DNA of 64,000 bases from an uncultured Kangiella sp. (GTDB lineage Bacteria; Pseudomonadota; Gammaproteobacteria; Enterobacterales; Kangiellaceae). The notes under the pieces were generated by a model. The model ran no database searches, was not told the DNA's origin, and was given only the letters and a program-made list of their open reading frames with translations. The stretch spans positions 34,201-98,200 of the forward strand of contig CATNCP010000003.1 of assembly GCA_950096615.1 (NCBI GenBank), written 5' to 3'. Positions 1-7,415 of the stretch are shown one piece after another (the stretch's first letter is position 1; the number at the start of each line of letters is the position of its first letter). A program made the position numbers and the translations under genes.

Positions 1-302
1 CCCGAGCTGTGATTCATGACCCTAAAGTACTGGTTTTTGATGAACCAACTACTGGACTGGATGTGATCTCCGCAAAAACAGTTTTGGACTTCATTGAAAG
101 TTATAAAGAAACTGAGATGTCTGTTATTTTTTCTACTCATCACCTGCATGAGGTTGAACGTTTGTGTGATGACGTATGTTTAATTGATTTAGGCGAAACT
201 AAGTTTTTTGGTTCGACACAAGAGTTTGCAGCGCAAACGTCGTCGGGTAATTTATATGATGCCTTCTTGAGCAATGTTAATAAAAAGGAAGAGGTGGCTT
301 AA
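1..302 (+). CDS. ABC transporter ATP-binding protein, 3' part (NatA-like)
   Basis: The gene enters from the left edge, so only about the last 100 residues are present (reading frame begins at base 3). Visible are the Walker B and D-loop region (VLVFDEPTTGLD) and the switch histidine context (IFSTHHLHEVERLCDDV), diagnostic of ABC ATPases. The Walker A and signature motifs lie outside the window. The stop is immediately followed by the permease gene at 304, so the two form an exporter operon. NatA-type ATPases pair with ABC-2 permeases to export ions, drugs or other small substrates; the substrate here cannot be read from sequence. Confidence 0.9.
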   Translation, partial: RAVIHDPKVLVFDEPTTGLDVISAKTVLDFIESYKETEMSVIFSTHHLHEVERLCDDVCLIDLGETKFFGSTQEFAAQTSSGNLYDAFLSNVNKKEEVA

Positions 303-303
303 T

Positions 304-1500
304 ATGTGGTTAGTTTATAAGAAAGAATTACTCGAAATTCTACGCGATAAGAAAACATTAATTTTCTCGATTTTGCTACCAACAATTATTTTTCCAGTCT
401 TGTTTTTTGGTATCGGTAAGTTTACTCAAAGTAAAACTGAAGAAGCTGAGACTAAAGAGCTAAAGGTTGCTTTTGTTAATGCAGCTGCCTTTGAAGGACT
501 TTCCACATTGTTTACCGCTGAAAAGCACTTCAAGAAAGTTGAGATAAGCAGTAGCGACTATAAAGAAGAAATATTAGAAGATAATGTTGATTTCATTATC
601 GAAGTTCCAGAGGGTACTACGCTGCCTTCGGATAGTCGTAAACAAGAGGTGATTAACCTTTACTACAAAGGTTCCTCGAAGCTCGACAATATCTCAAGCA
701 AACGCGTTAAGGACATTATTGAAGCCTATAATAATACTGAACGTTTAGCTCTGGGAGCTCGTTTTAATTTATCGACAGACAATATTAAGGCTTTCAACAA
801 GCCAATAGCTGTTGAAAACCAGAACTTTGCATCTGAGCGGGAGCGTATGGGTGAGTTTGCAGGACCTTTAATCGCTTATATCCTTATTGCTCTTGCGGTG
901 TCTGGTGCTATGTATCCTGCATTGGAGCTAGGTGTTGGCGAGAAAGAACGTGGCACTTTAGAAACCTTGCTGTTAACACCAATGACTAAAGGTAAAATTG
1001 TCATGGCCAAGTTTGGTGTTATCTTTACCGCGAGTTTCTTTACGGTGATTGTGACGCTCTTAAGTTACTTCATATGGACCTATATATTCACCATGGGTGG
1101 AAAAATGGGCGGCTTGGACTTCTTATCGAACATTTCAGGTTTGGATCTGTTACTGGTAGCAGTATTATTGGTGCCACTGACCAGTATCTTTGCCTCGATC
1201 ATGCTGAGTGCTTCTATTTACGCTAAGAACATGAAAGAAGCACAAGCCTATATGTCACCAATCTTCATGCTTGGTTTTATGCCAGTCATTGTAGCGTTTG
1301 TTCCTGGCATGGAACTAAACGTTAAAACCGCGATGATTCCTATCACTAACGTTGCTTTGGCGATGAAAGACTTAGTCAAAGGTACCGTTGATTATGGAAT
1401 GATTATGGTGCTGTTAGCATCTACTGTGGTTATCGCTGGAGCGTTGCTTTACTTTACAACACAGTTCTTTAAGAAAGAAAAGGTGCTGTTCAGAAGCTAA
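304..1500 (+). CDS. ABC-2 type exporter permease (NatB-like)
   Basis: A 398-residue inner-membrane protein. The N-terminus (VYKKELLEILRDKKTLIFSILLPTI) is typical of ABC-2/NatB permeases. It has one N-terminal membrane segment, a long extracytoplasmic region (about residues 45-190), then a cluster of about five membrane segments. The motif GVGEKERGTLETLLLTP after the second segment is characteristic of the family. The ATG at 304 is preferred because AAGGAAGAGG lies just upstream; an in-frame start at 274 would overlap the ATPase gene. It directly follows its ATPase partner. Substrate unknown; Na+ export is known for some homologues only. Confidence 0.88.
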   Translation: MWLVYKKELLEILRDKKTLIFSILLPTIIFPVLFFGIGKFTQSKTEEAETKELKVAFVNAAAFEGLSTLFTAEKHFKKVEISSSDYKEEILEDNVDFIIEVPEGTTLPSDSRKQEVINLYYKGSSKLDNISSKRVKDIIEAYNNTERLALGARFNLSTDNIKAFNKPIAVENQNFASERERMGEFAGPLIAYILIALAVSGAMYPALELGVGEKERGTLETLLLTPMTKGKIVMAKFGVIFTASFFTVIVTLLSYFIWTYIFTMGGKMGGLDFLSNISGLDLLLVAVLLVPLTSIFASIMLSASIYAKNMKEAQAYMSPIFMLGFMPVIVAFVPGMELNVKTAMIPITNVALAMKDLVKGTVDYGMIMVLLASTVVIAGALLYFTTQFFKKEKVLFRS

Positions 1501-1522
1501 AGTATTGCTTAGCTTAGACAAT

Positions 1523-1550
1523 AAAAAAGGGCCGTTATGGCCCTTTTTTT
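1523..1550. terminator. Bidirectional Rho-independent terminator
   Basis: GGGCC stem (1529-1533), GTTAT loop and GGCCC (1539-1543), flanked by six A on the left and seven T on the right. It can serve both the exporter operon and the convergent mltD gene. Confidence 0.85.
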
Positions 1551-1567
1551 ATGGGTTCAAATTATCA

Positions 1568-3106
1568 TTATTGGTAAATGGTTAAGGTCTGGCCCGGACG
1601 AATGATGCTCCGTTTATTTAAACGATTCCACTTGGTTAGGTCGCTAATCTTAACTTTAAACTTACGAGCGATTGCTGATAAAGAGTCGCCACTTTTCACT
1701 TTATACGACGTTTTAGCTGAAGCAAATTGAGAGTATCTCTTTGGCCATACTTTTAAACGCTGACCGACTCGTAATGTGCTGTTTTTACTTATATTGTTCC
1801 AGCGAGCAACTTGCGTAGAGCTGACCCCAAAGCGTTTGCCAATACTCCATAAGTTATCACCACTACGTACTTTATAGGTTTGATAACGGCGACGCTGACG
1901 ATTTTTATCAAGCGTAGCCATAAAGTTTAATTCATGTTCCGAGGCATTAGCAAAGCCTGGCATCCTTAGAACTTGGCCTATTTTAAGAAAGTCTGACTTT
2001 AGCTTGTTCAAGTTTTTTAAATAAGACACTGAGGTGTTGTGCTTTTTTGCTATCGCACTCAGGTTATCGCCAGATTTGACGGTATAGGTTAATAAACCAA
2101 GAGCTTTGCCAGGCTCGATGTCCATGATGCCTTTTTGAAACAGCTGAACATTTTTGGTAGGCACAAGAATGTTGGCTTTACCGTGTTCTTCTGGGATGAA
2201 CAATTTGTTATAAGCAGGGTTGAGGCGATAAAAAACATTTTTATCAATATTCGCAATCTTAGCGAGCTCCATCAGGTTTGCAGGGGCTTCTATGCTGACC
2301 TCTTTAAACGCTGGTGTGTTCTCAATAAAAGGTAAGTCCACGCCAAAATCATTTGAGTTGAGGAAAATGTTGGATAAGGCGATCCACTTAGGTACATGAC
2401 GCATGGTTTCGCGTGGCAACTTCAATGACCAGTAATCGGTGGCTTTTCCTTGTCGGCGGTTGCGCTTCATGGCCTTGAGAACATTACCTTGCCCGACATT
2501 ATAGGCGGCCACTGTTAATAACCAGTCCCCATCAAACATCTTGTTTAAGTATTCATAATAATCCAGCGCAGCATGAGTCGAAGCGACGACATCACGACGA
2601 CCGTCGTACCATTGGTCAATGGTTAAGCCAAAGCCGCGTGCCGTGCGAGGCATGAATTGCCATAAGCCCGCCGCTTGCACCACTGAATGAGCGAGCGGGT
2701 CAAAATTACTTTCAACCATTGGCGTGAAAGCGAGCTCTACCGGCATATCACGCTTTTCGAGCTCGGTGATGATGTAGTGTAAATAAGGCGCTGCTTTGTT
2801 CGCTCTATCGACTAAGTGATCAGTGCGACGTAGGAAGTGCTTTTGATGAGAGGCAACGCGAGAATTAGTGATATGAGTCAGCGTTTGCTTTTTTGCTAGC
2901 TCATCCCAAAGATTTACGGGTGGGGCAGGAGTCAGGTCTTTTGTAACCAACTCCACTTCAGGCGATAACTCATCTTCTGCAATATCCGGCGTCGGCAATG
3001 GTTCGCTGCGCGAAGGCTGAGTGGTTTCTGCTGTGTCGTTATCGTTTTTTTGTAAGCTACTACAGGCACTTAGTACCAGCAGCGATAAAATGGCAATGCG
3101 CTTCAT
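1568..3106 (-). CDS. mltD: Membrane-bound lytic murein transglycosylase D, lipoprotein with three LysM domains
   Basis: A 512-residue outer-membrane lipoprotein cleaving peptidoglycan glycan strands. The lipobox LSAC puts the lipidated Cys at residue 15. An SLT lysozyme-like domain spans about residues 105-260, with catalytic Glu132 in PMVESNFDP and the downstream GLWQFMPRTARGFGL motif. Three C-terminal LysM repeats (about 340-385, 410-456, 466-512) each carry the SGDxLxxI signature and bind peptidoglycan. E. coli MltD has two LysM repeats in a shorter protein. It lies 14 bp downstream of gloB on the same strand, as in E. coli, so the two are probably cotranscribed. Confidence 0.95.
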   Translation of the reverse strand: MKRIAILSLLVLSACSSLQKNDNDTAETTQPSRSEPLPTPDIAEDELSPEVELVTKDLTPAPPVNLWDELAKKQTLTHITNSRVASHQKHFLRRTDHLVDRANKAAPYLHYIITELEKRDMPVELAFTPMVESNFDPLAHSVVQAAGLWQFMPRTARGFGLTIDQWYDGRRDVVASTHAALDYYEYLNKMFDGDWLLTVAAYNVGQGNVLKAMKRNRRQGKATDYWSLKLPRETMRHVPKWIALSNIFLNSNDFGVDLPFIENTPAFKEVSIEAPANLMELAKIANIDKNVFYRLNPAYNKLFIPEEHGKANILVPTKNVQLFQKGIMDIEPGKALGLLTYTVKSGDNLSAIAKKHNTSVSYLKNLNKLKSDFLKIGQVLRMPGFANASEHELNFMATLDKNRQRRRYQTYKVRSGDNLWSIGKRFGVSSTQVARWNNISKNSTLRVGQRLKVWPKRYSQFASAKTSYKVKSGDSLSAIARKFKVKISDLTKWNRLNKRSIIRPGQTLTIYQ

Positions 3107-3120
3107 AGAAATTATTATGC

Positions 3121-3891
3121 TTAAAAATTATCTTTTAGTTGACGGATTGTAGCAAAAGTTCTGACAGGATCGGAGAAAGTTTTCTCTGTTGAGGCCTCGC
3201 TGGCCGATTTTTGAACCGAGTCCTCATTGCATCTGAGAAATGGGTTGTAGCTTAACTCTGCACCAATAGTCGAGGGAAGTGTTGGCTTGTTATCACTTCT
3301 AAGTTGTTGAGAATATTCGATTTCTTTCTTAATAGCATCATTGTTCGGTTCGACTGACTGTGCAAACTTCAGGTTCGCTAAAGTGTACTCATGAGCGCAG
3401 TAAACCTTTGTATTATCGGGTAATTCTGCCAGCTTTGCTAATGACTCTAGAAATACCGGTGGAGTGCCTTCAAACATACGTCCACAGCCAGCTTTGAATA
3501 AGGTATCACCACAAAATAAAGCATCATGGCCGTAAAAAGCGATGTGACCCATGGTGTGGCCCGGTACCTCAATCACAGAGAACTGATATTCATTATCTAA
3601 AACAGAGACTTCGTCACCTTCCACCAGATCACGGTCTGAAAAAGCCTGATTGTCGCGCTTAGGGACAAATACTTGGCATCCATAACGGTTTTTTAAGGTT
3701 TGTACGCCACCAATATGGTCATTGTGGTGATGTGTGATTAAAATGGTCTCTAATGACAAGTCATGGCGTTCAATATAATCAATAACGGGGTTGGCATCCC
3801 CAGGATCGACCACCACGATTGCGTTCGAGCTAGATGAGTGAATGATCCATATGTAATTATCGCTAAAGGCGCTTAATGGTATGACTTTCAT
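3121..3891 (-). CDS. gloB: Hydroxyacylglutathione hydrolase (glyoxalase II)
   Basis: Hydrolyses S-lactoylglutathione to lactate and glutathione, the second step of methylglyoxal detoxification in the cytosol. The metallo-beta-lactamase signature THHHNDHIGG gives metal ligands His54, His56, Asp58 and His59; GHTMGHIAFY, FCGDTLF and CAHEYTLANL follow as expected for glyoxalase II. The 256-residue form begins MKVIPLSAFSDNYIW, which aligns end to end with E. coli GloB; an in-frame GTG at 3903 would add four residues. Neither start has a strong ribosome binding site. Divergent from the methyltransferase gene at 4000 and upstream of mltD. Confidence 0.95.
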   Translation of the reverse strand: MKVIPLSAFSDNYIWIIHSSSSNAIVVVDPGDANPVIDYIERHDLSLETILITHHHNDHIGGVQTLKNRYGCQVFVPKRDNQAFSDRDLVEGDEVSVLDNEYQFSVIEVPGHTMGHIAFYGHDALFCGDTLFKAGCGRMFEGTPPVFLESLAKLAELPDNTKVYCAHEYTLANLKFAQSVEPNNDAIKKEIEYSQQLRSDNKPTLPSTIGAELSYNPFLRCNEDSVQKSASEASTEKTFSDPVRTFATIRQLKDNF

Positions 3892-3999
3892 AGTATTATT
3901 CACAATATCGAGTAAGTGTATTTGCGTGCATGCAGATCTCAGGTTAGCATGAGAATACTCTACAAGACAGGCTAAAACCTAGCAACTAAACGGGTAACA

Positions 4000-4683
4000 A
4001 TGGAACGATTATTTGAGTTGAGTTGGCCTAAAATGCCCGCAGGGAACCGTTTACGGTATCTGTGGCAGGAGTGGTTGCAGCTCCATCTGGAAGAGTACCA
4101 CGGCGGTTACTTGCTGACTCTTGATAGTCTCACTCAGAGTTTGAGCTTGCCTGATAATGTGTTTGAGTATCACCTTCGTTTAGGCGATGGCCTGTGCCAC
4201 TCCGTTGAAGCTAAGCCTGATGAGTTGCCCATTATGACGGACTCTATACAAGCTGTTGTACTGAGCAATGTGTTTGAGTACGCAGAGCAGCCAAGTGTGT
4301 TATTAGGGGAGGTCCATCGAGCTTTAGCGCCACAAGGTGTTTTGTACGCATTATTATATGCGCCGCTTAATCCTTGGATGTTGAAAGCAAGGGGGCGCCT
4401 TTCTCGGACTAAAAAAGAGTTGCCAGCACATACAATCGGTATTCATCGCTATGAAGAGTGGTTAAACTTACTCGGCTTTAATATGCTGGAAACCGAGGTT
4501 GTGGGTTGCCCATGGTGGCGAGGCTTTAAGGAGTTTGAGAAAAAATCTGATATGTCCAAGGCTTGGCTATCAGCTCCTATTGCTTATATTGTAAAAGCCC
4601 AGAAGAAAGTATCAACCATGACGCCGTTACGTCCAATAGAGCGGGAGGCGTTAGCCATTGGCGGGAAACTGGCCAATATCTAA
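4000..4683 (+). CDS. SAM-dependent methyltransferase (YafS-like)
   Basis: A 227-residue class I methyltransferase of the Methyltransf_11 type. The stretch around LPIMTDSIQAVVLSNVFEYA corresponds to the post-motif I/IV region, followed by EVHRALAPQGVL (motif V). The SAM-binding glycine motif is poorly conserved, as in the E. coli homologue YafS. Its position between gloB and rnhA is the same as yafS in E. coli, which is the main support for orthology. The substrate is unknown in the family. It probably shares a promoter region with divergent gloB. Confidence 0.82.
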   Translation: MERLFELSWPKMPAGNRLRYLWQEWLQLHLEEYHGGYLLTLDSLTQSLSLPDNVFEYHLRLGDGLCHSVEAKPDELPIMTDSIQAVVLSNVFEYAEQPSVLLGEVHRALAPQGVLYALLYAPLNPWMLKARGRLSRTKKELPAHTIGIHRYEEWLNLLGFNMLETEVVGCPWWRGFKEFEKKSDMSKAWLSAPIAYIVKAQKKVSTMTPLRPIEREALAIGGKLANI

Positions 4684-4710
4684 AACAAACAACAAGGCTA
4701 GACACAGACT

Positions 4711-5154
4711 TTGAAAACAATTGAAATTTTTACTGACGGTGCGTGCAAAGGTAATCCGGGCCCTGGTGGCTGGGGAGCTTTGTTGCGCTACGGCAAACAC
4801 GAAAAAAAATTATACGGCGGCGAGTTGGACACGACCAACAACCGTATGGAGTTAACCGCAGCCATTGAGGCACTAAAAGCATTAAAACGTCCTAGCAAAG
4901 TAGAGCTTACTACTGACTCGGTATACGTAAAAAACGGTATTAACCAGTGGCTAGAAGGGTGGAAAGCTAAAGGCTGGAAAACCGCGGCGAAGAAGCCGGT
5001 CAAGAACCAAGATTTGTGGCAGGCTTTGGATGAACAAGTGGTTAAGCATCAGGTAAATTGGCACTGGGTAAAAGGTCATAGCGGTCATACTGAAAACGAG
5101 ATTGCTGATGAATTGGCGAATCTTGGTGTGGAGAAAGCTCTAAACGAGCGATAA
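4711..5154 (+). CDS. rnhA: Ribonuclease HI, TTG start
   Basis: Degrades RNA in RNA:DNA hybrids. All four catalytic acidic residues are visible: Asp9 (FTDG), Glu47 (NRMELTA), Asp69 (TTDS) and Asp133 (IADELAN), and the basic handle region is present ([20 protein letters not shown]). The 147 residues compare with 155 in E. coli. The start must be TTG at 4711: an in-frame TAG lies at 4699-4701, no ATG or GTG lies between, and the N-terminus matches the family at this codon. An AAGG at 4694-4697 may serve as Shine-Dalgarno. It is followed 10 bp later by dnaQ. Confidence 0.96.
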   Translation: MKTIEIFTDGACKGNPGPGGWGALLRYGKHEKKLYGGELDTTNNRMELTAAIEALKALKRPSKVELTTDSVYVKNGINQWLEGWKAKGWKTAAKKPVKNQDLWQALDEQVVKHQVNWHWVKGHSGHTENEIADELANLGVEKALNER

Positions 5155-5164
5155 AAGGTAACGC

Positions 5165-5854
5165 ATGAGACAGATTGTTCTAGATACAGAAACCACCGGT
5201 TTAGAACCCGGGGACGGCCACCGCATTATTGAGATCGGTTGTGTGGAACTGGTTAACCGAAAATTAACCGGCAACCACTACCATCAATACATTAAGCCGC
5301 AACGTGAGATTGATGAAGGAGCCATTGAAGTTCATGGTATTACCAACGAATTTCTAGCGGATAAACCCCTTTTTGAAGATGTGGCTGAGCAGTTCTTAGA
5401 ATATATTGACGGTGCTGAGCTGGTAATCCACAACGCACCGTTTGATGTTGGCTTTATCGATCATGAACTGAAGTTATGGGATCATACTAAAGGCAAAACG
5501 TCGGACTATTGTACCGTACTTGATACGTTAGTTTTGGCTCGCCAAATGCACCCCGGCCAGAGAAACAGTCTGGATGCTTTGTGTAAGCGGTATGATATAG
5601 ATAACGGTCATCGAGAGCTTCATGGCGCTTTACTCGACTCCGAGATTTTAGCCGACGTTTACCTACGCATGACGGGGGGACAGACTAATTTAACGTTAGG
5701 TCGTCAGTCGAGCCCTAATGCTGAAACGGGTGAGTTGCCAGTACGAAAAATCGCTACTAACCGACCAAGCTTGAAAGTGATTAAGGCGTCGGATGAAGAA
5801 GTGAAAGCCCATAATGAAAAACTAAAGAGTATCCAAGCTGAGTTGTGGGACTGA
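5165..5854 (+). CDS. dnaQ: DNA polymerase III epsilon subunit (proofreading exonuclease)
   Basis: The 3'-5' exonuclease of the replicative polymerase. DEDDh motifs are in order: Exo I VLDTETTGLE near residues 5-14, Exo II NAPFDVGFIDHEL near 93, and Exo III HGALLDSEILADVYL near 155. The C-terminal tail (about residues 180-229) is the flexible alpha-binding segment. At 229 residues it is slightly shorter than E. coli DnaQ (243). An AAAGG ribosome binding site precedes ATG 5165. It lies 10 bp after rnhA on the same strand, so the pair is probably cotranscribed; in E. coli they are divergent. Confidence 0.96.
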   Translation: MRQIVLDTETTGLEPGDGHRIIEIGCVELVNRKLTGNHYHQYIKPQREIDEGAIEVHGITNEFLADKPLFEDVAEQFLEYIDGAELVIHNAPFDVGFIDHELKLWDHTKGKTSDYCTVLDTLVLARQMHPGQRNSLDALCKRYDIDNGHRELHGALLDSEILADVYLRMTGGQTNLTLGRQSSPNAETGELPVRKIATNRPSLKVIKASDEEVKAHNEKLKSIQAELWD

Positions 5855-5928
5855 TTTCGCATTAGTTATTCTTATTATCCTGCTCAAAAAATCTAGCCCA
5901 AAACTGAGTAAATAACCGTCAAACCCAA

Positions 5929-5968
5929 TAAGAATGGTTTAAAAAATAATCAATTTAAACCATTCTTA
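5929..5968. repeat. Perfect 15-bp inverted repeat
   Basis: TAAGAATGGTTTAAA (5929-5943) and its exact reverse complement (5954-5968) flank a 10-base AT-rich spacer. There is no T-run after it, and the stem is AT-rich. It may act as a 3'-end stabilising hairpin for rnhA-dnaQ mRNA or as a protein-binding site. Confidence 0.7.
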
Positions 5969-6197
5969 GTTGTATGACTTTCATACGATCAAATCTTAAA
6001 ACCTTCGCCAAGGCGCAATGCTTCGGTCTATCCGCCCAAAAAACAGAAAAATAATTGCTACTCTATACAGCTTATTTATGTAGTTATTGAGACATCAGTT
6101 TTGCTCAGAAAGTAGTCTGGGGTCTGCTTGCGCGGTATTTTGGGGGTTGCTACAATCATTTGAGTTTGTCGCGTATAACGCACTTTTTGATGTGGAG

Positions 6198-6223
6198 GCT
6201 CCTGCCACTTGCGGAGCTTTTTT
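6198..6223 (+). terminator. Terminator-like hairpin in the leader of the Mrp operon
   Basis: GCTCC (6198-6202) pairs with GGAGC (6213-6217) across a 10-base loop that can form two further GC pairs, followed by six T (6218-6223). It sits only 30 bp before the first codon of mrpE and no upstream gene on this strand needs it. It could be an attenuator or the end of a small RNA. Confidence 0.55.
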
Positions 6224-6252
6224 ATTGTTCAGATTAGGTACATTAAGACTAG

Positions 6253-6741
6253 ATGAAAAAAAACAATAGCTTTCGTTACATCATCAGCTTGGTCATTGTG
6301 CTGTCGCTTATATGGATAGGTAACTCGGGTTACTTCAACGGTTTACTGCTGTCCTTAGGCGCGGTGTCGGTGGCGTTTGTTGTCTTTATGGCTTATCGAT
6401 TAGACATCGTTGACGAAGAGTCCCAGCCGTTACAGGTGAGTCGTCGCATTATTGTCTATTGGTTGTGGTTACTGAAAAACTTAATACAGTCCAACGTGAA
6501 TGTAGTTAAGCGGATCTGGCAAGGACCAAAGTCTATCGATCCTGTTGTGGCTCGTATCCCAACCAGTCAAAAAACTGAGATGGGTCAGACTATCTATGCT
6601 AATTCAATCACCCTAACGCCAGGCACTACAACGCTTGATATCGAAGGCGATACTCTGATTGTGTATGCTCTTTCTTATGACGGTATTCAATACTTACTGG
6701 GTGGTGAGATGGATCGTCGTGTTAAGCGTTTGGAGGAATAA
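6253..6741 (+). CDS. mrpE: Na+/H+ antiporter subunit E (MnhE/MrpE family)
   Basis: A 162-residue membrane protein, first gene of the antiporter operon. Two N-terminal hydrophobic segments are followed by the family core: WLLKNLIQSNVNVVKRI and, after it, NSITLTPGTTTLDIEGDTLIVYAL, close to the MrpE signature NSITLTPGT. MrpE is a small subunit of the hetero-oligomeric Mrp complex that exchanges cytoplasmic Na+ for external H+. The stop overlaps the next start (TAATG), indicating translational coupling with mrpF. It is preceded by a possible attenuator. Confidence 0.93.
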   Translation: MKKNNSFRYIISLVIVLSLIWIGNSGYFNGLLLSLGAVSVAFVVFMAYRLDIVDEESQPLQVSRRIIVYWLWLLKNLIQSNVNVVKRIWQGPKSIDPVVARIPTSQKTEMGQTIYANSITLTPGTTTLDIEGDTLIVYALSYDGIQYLLGGEMDRRVKRLEE

Positions 6742-7025
6742 TGTTTTTAGCAGCAGCTATCGCTATCTTGGTTGCAATGGTGCTTGCGTTATTGCGAGCG
6801 CTAATGGGGCCAACACTTTATGACCGCATTCTGTCGGTTAACGCCTTTGGCACAAAGACCGTATTATTTATTGCTATCTTGGGATTCTTGATGGGGCGTC
6901 CTGAATTTTTAGACATTGCTTTGGTTTATGCCCTAATTAACTTTATTGCCATGATCGGTGTATTGCGTTTCTTTGAATACAAGCAAGTCGAAACCGTAGC
7001 AGAAAACGAAGAGGACCAGCAATGA
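6741..7025 (+). CDS. mrpF: Na+/H+ antiporter subunit F (MnhF/MrpF family)
   Basis: A 94-residue protein with three predicted membrane segments. The conserved stretch RALMGPTLYDRILSVNAFGTKTVL and the following PEFLDIALVYALINFIAMIGVLRFFE are the hallmark of MrpF/PhaF. It starts within the mrpE stop codon and ends in an ATGA overlap with mrpG, so expression is coupled. MrpF is required for Mrp complex function in characterised bacteria. Confidence 0.94.
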   Translation: MFLAAAIAILVAMVLALLRALMGPTLYDRILSVNAFGTKTVLFIAILGFLMGRPEFLDIALVYALINFIAMIGVLRFFEYKQVETVAENEEDQQ

Positions 7026-7408
7026 GCGAATTAATCGATGGTTTAAGCTGGGGCTTGTTACTGCTAGGCGGGTTTATTTGTGTCTCTGGCGGTATTGGGA
7101 TGCATCGTTTCCCAGATTTTTTCAGTCGAATGCATGCGGCGAGTGTGACGGACACGCTTGGCGGAACCTTGGTACTGCTGGGTTTGATGTTGCAAGTTGA
7201 TGGCCAATATTTGGTTTTAGTAAAGCTGGTATTGGTGCTTTTGTTTATCTTGATCACAAGCCCAACAGGCAGTCACGCTTTAGCCAAAGCTGCTTTACAC
7301 GGCGGCTTGCGACCAAAGCTAGGAAGTAAACAAGACGAAAAGGACGCGGATGTGTTGAATAACTTCGGGCGTACAAACACGCCTGAGACAGATAAGAATA
7401 AGGAGTAG
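7022..7408 (+). CDS. mrpG: Na+/H+ antiporter subunit G (MnhG/MrpG family)
   Basis: A 128-residue protein with about three membrane segments. The region GGFICVSGGIGMHRFPDFFSRMHAAS followed by TDTLGG is the MnhG/PhaG signature, and LITSPTGSHALAKAA is also conserved. The C-terminal 25 residues are charged and variable. It overlaps mrpF by ATGA. A strong AAGGAG at 7400-7405, inside its 3' end, appears to serve the next gene. Confidence 0.94.
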   Translation: MSELIDGLSWGLLLLGGFICVSGGIGMHRFPDFFSRMHAASVTDTLGGTLVLLGLMLQVDGQYLVLVKLVLVLLFILITSPTGSHALAKAALHGGLRPKLGSKQDEKDADVLNNFGRTNTPETDKNKE

Positions 7409-7415
7409 AGCCATA
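7400..7415 (+). promoter_or_regulatory. Shine-Dalgarno that points to an ATA start codon
   Basis: AAGGAG at 7400-7405, a 7-base spacer, then ATA at 7413-7415 opening the mrpB frame. The next conventional start codon (TTG 7440) is 34 bases from this site and has no Shine-Dalgarno of its own. Confidence 0.6.

Larger units (their letters stand above)
5855..6252. other. 398-bp intergenic region between dnaQ and the Mrp operon
   Basis: No convincing protein gene. It holds a perfect 15-bp inverted repeat (5929-5968) after dnaQ and, just before the first Mrp gene, a sequence with several short hairpins ending in a terminator-like structure (6198-6223). The left part is AT-rich and probably carries the operon promoter. 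The right part looks like a structured 5' leader or a separate small RNA. Confidence 0.6.

Noticed and set aside
6087..6269. 60-codon open frame upstream of mrpE
   Set aside because: It lacks a Shine-Dalgarno, overlaps the start of mrpE, and spans the hairpins of the leader; composition is not protein-like.
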